From: Saprospira grandis DSM 2844
GTDB taxonomy: Bacteria; Bacteroidota; Bacteroidia; Chitinophagales; Saprospiraceae
NCBI GenBank assembly: GCA_945888475.1
Contig: CAMDAB010000001.1
Location: 1-64,000, forward strand
DNA length: 64,000 nt
Reading direction: 5' to 3'
Shown: piece by piece, positions 63,423 through 64,000 of the stretch
How positions within the stretch are numbered: position 1 is the stretch's first letter
Layout: each line of letters starts with the position of its first letter
Notes under the pieces: generated by a model
The model's database searches: none
What the model was told of the DNA's origin: nothing
The model's input: only the letters and a program-made list of their open reading frames with translations
Made by a program: the position numbers and the translations under genes

Positions 63423-64000
63423 TTAAGGCAATTTCTCGTGATTCTTATTTACCAAAGAAGTAGCAAGCCATATGAGAATACCACCAAGTATGATTCCAAC
63501 AAGGAAAGCTGAAATATGATTCTGAAACAAACCTAGCCAGCTACCCAAAACCATGATTAAAACGGTAAAAATGGTAATGTAAAATATCCTGAAGGCACCA
63601 CTGTAAAACATTACATCGCGCACTCTCCAATCGAGCAATGAAAAAACAAAACCAACAGCCATAAAAACCGTGATAAAAACCAAGGTGGCAAAAATGAGGT
63701 TTGCATTCCGTTTCATCTGATAGGCCACTGTGTAATGAATCTTGTTGCTCTTCGATATTTTAAAAGTTTCGAATTTTTCAGTTTCGACATTCCAAACAGT
63801 TTTTGCCGCTACGCGCTCTTCGAGGGTTTCCCAAAGTTCGTTGTAACCATGATCGTAACTCAAAGCCCAAACAGCCACTCCGCCCAGTTTCATATCGAAG
63901 GCTTTGTCAATTTTTAAGGAAAGGCTTGTAGAGTTGTCGAAAAATATTTCCTGATAAGGCCCAATACTATCCGAAACGGTTGCAATCATTGTATTTCGCC
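63423..64000 (-). CDS. GH18-like protein with C-terminal membrane helices (5' end outside window)
   Basis: The frame is open to the right edge; an ATG at 63989 is internal to a longer protein. The visible N-terminal part (about 45 residues) matches the C-terminal end of GH18 chitinase-type domains (F-F-D-N-S-T-S-L then V-A-V-W-A-L-S-Y-D-H-G-Y-N-E-L-W). Three hydrophobic helices follow (about 98-118, 130-150, 158-180). The catalytic D-x-x-D-x-D-x-E segment is outside. A membrane-bound glycan or peptidoglycan-type hydrolase next to eCIS genes is unusual. Confidence 0.72.
   Translation of the reverse strand, partial: RNTMIATVSDSIGPYQEIFFDNSTSLSLKIDKAFDMKLGGVAVWALSYDHGYNELWETLEERVAAKTVWNVETEKFETFKISKSNKIHYTVAYQMKRNANLIFATLVFITVFMAVGFVFSLLDWRVRDVMFYSGAFRIFYITIFTVLIMVLGSWLGLFQNHISAFLVGIILGGILIWLATSLVNKNHEKLP

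Noticed and set aside
47790-64000. Prophage
   Set aside because: Sheath, tube and baseplate genes occur without any terminase, portal, capsid, integrase or lysis module; the gene order is that of an eCIS.
47790-64000. Classical type VI secretion system
   Set aside because: There is no TssJ, TssL, TssM, TssK or ClpV gene, and the DUF4255, DUF5908 and Afp-like baseplate proteins point to the eCIS group.

Overview
The window is chromosomal DNA from a Bacteroidota bacterium; I cannot place it below phylum from sequence alone. The indications are AT-rich intergenic DNA, promoters resembling TTTG-N19-TAnnTTTG, many lipoproteins, a PorE-like TPR/propeller/OmpA protein, a DUF3467 gene facing rpoC, and a Bacteroidota-type contractile injection locus. 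Almost all genes have clear start and stop codons. The exceptions are two genes cut by the window ends and one calpain-like gene with an in-frame stop.

Layout. About 1-9.2 kb (minus strand) holds envelope and housekeeping genes: a TPR membrane protein, a large secreted BNR/sortilin-type propeller, a MacB/FtsX-type permease, a PorE-like OmpA protein, a CYTH protein, RuvC and a lipoprotein. About 9.4-23.1 kb is the conserved expression block, transcribed on the minus strand: tRNA-Thr, Tyr, Gly, Thr, then tuf, tRNA-Trp, secE, nusG, rplK, rplA, rplJ, rplL, rpoB, rpoC. Hairpins sit at several junctions. The convergent DUF3467 gene closes the block across a shared terminator. About 23.3-35.5 kb has hpf, lptC, a CorC/HlyC-type protein, a three-gene secreted/calpain-like set, an Ig-like lipoprotein, prfC, a TlpA-like protein, a phosphoesterase, a START-like protein and an SPFH/SHOCT protein. 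About 35.6-47.7 kb has a two-component system split by a SIMPL gene, a TonB-ExbB-ExbD cluster with a toxin-antitoxin pair inside it, a bile-acid symporter family gene, a cysteine synthase homologue, a UvrD-type helicase and small hypotheticals.

About 47.8-64 kb (all minus strand) is an extracellular-type contractile injection system (eCIS/PVC/Afp-like). In transcription order it has a membrane-anchored GH18-like protein (cut by the window end), a small membrane protein, a DUF4255 terminator-like protein, an unknown 369-aa protein, one sheath, one short tube protein, an 815-aa tube fusion, a third tube-fold protein, a DUF5908 small protein missed by length filters, a VgrG-like spike, PAAR, gp25, a 1254-aa baseplate J protein, a fibre-like protein and a DUF1566 (lectin-fold-like) protein. 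No AAA+ ATPase, tape measure or LysM component is visible here.

The most notable object is the 815-aa protein at 56548-58995. A normal tube domain occupies only its last ~165 residues. The first ~648 residues carry 11 imperfect repeats built around A-L-H-G-K-A-G, preceded by three K-N-A-V repeats. Part of the array has been duplicated so recently that about 90 bp are identical. I know of no described function for such an extension. Possible roles are a lumen-filling or length-setting element, a plug, or a cargo scaffold.
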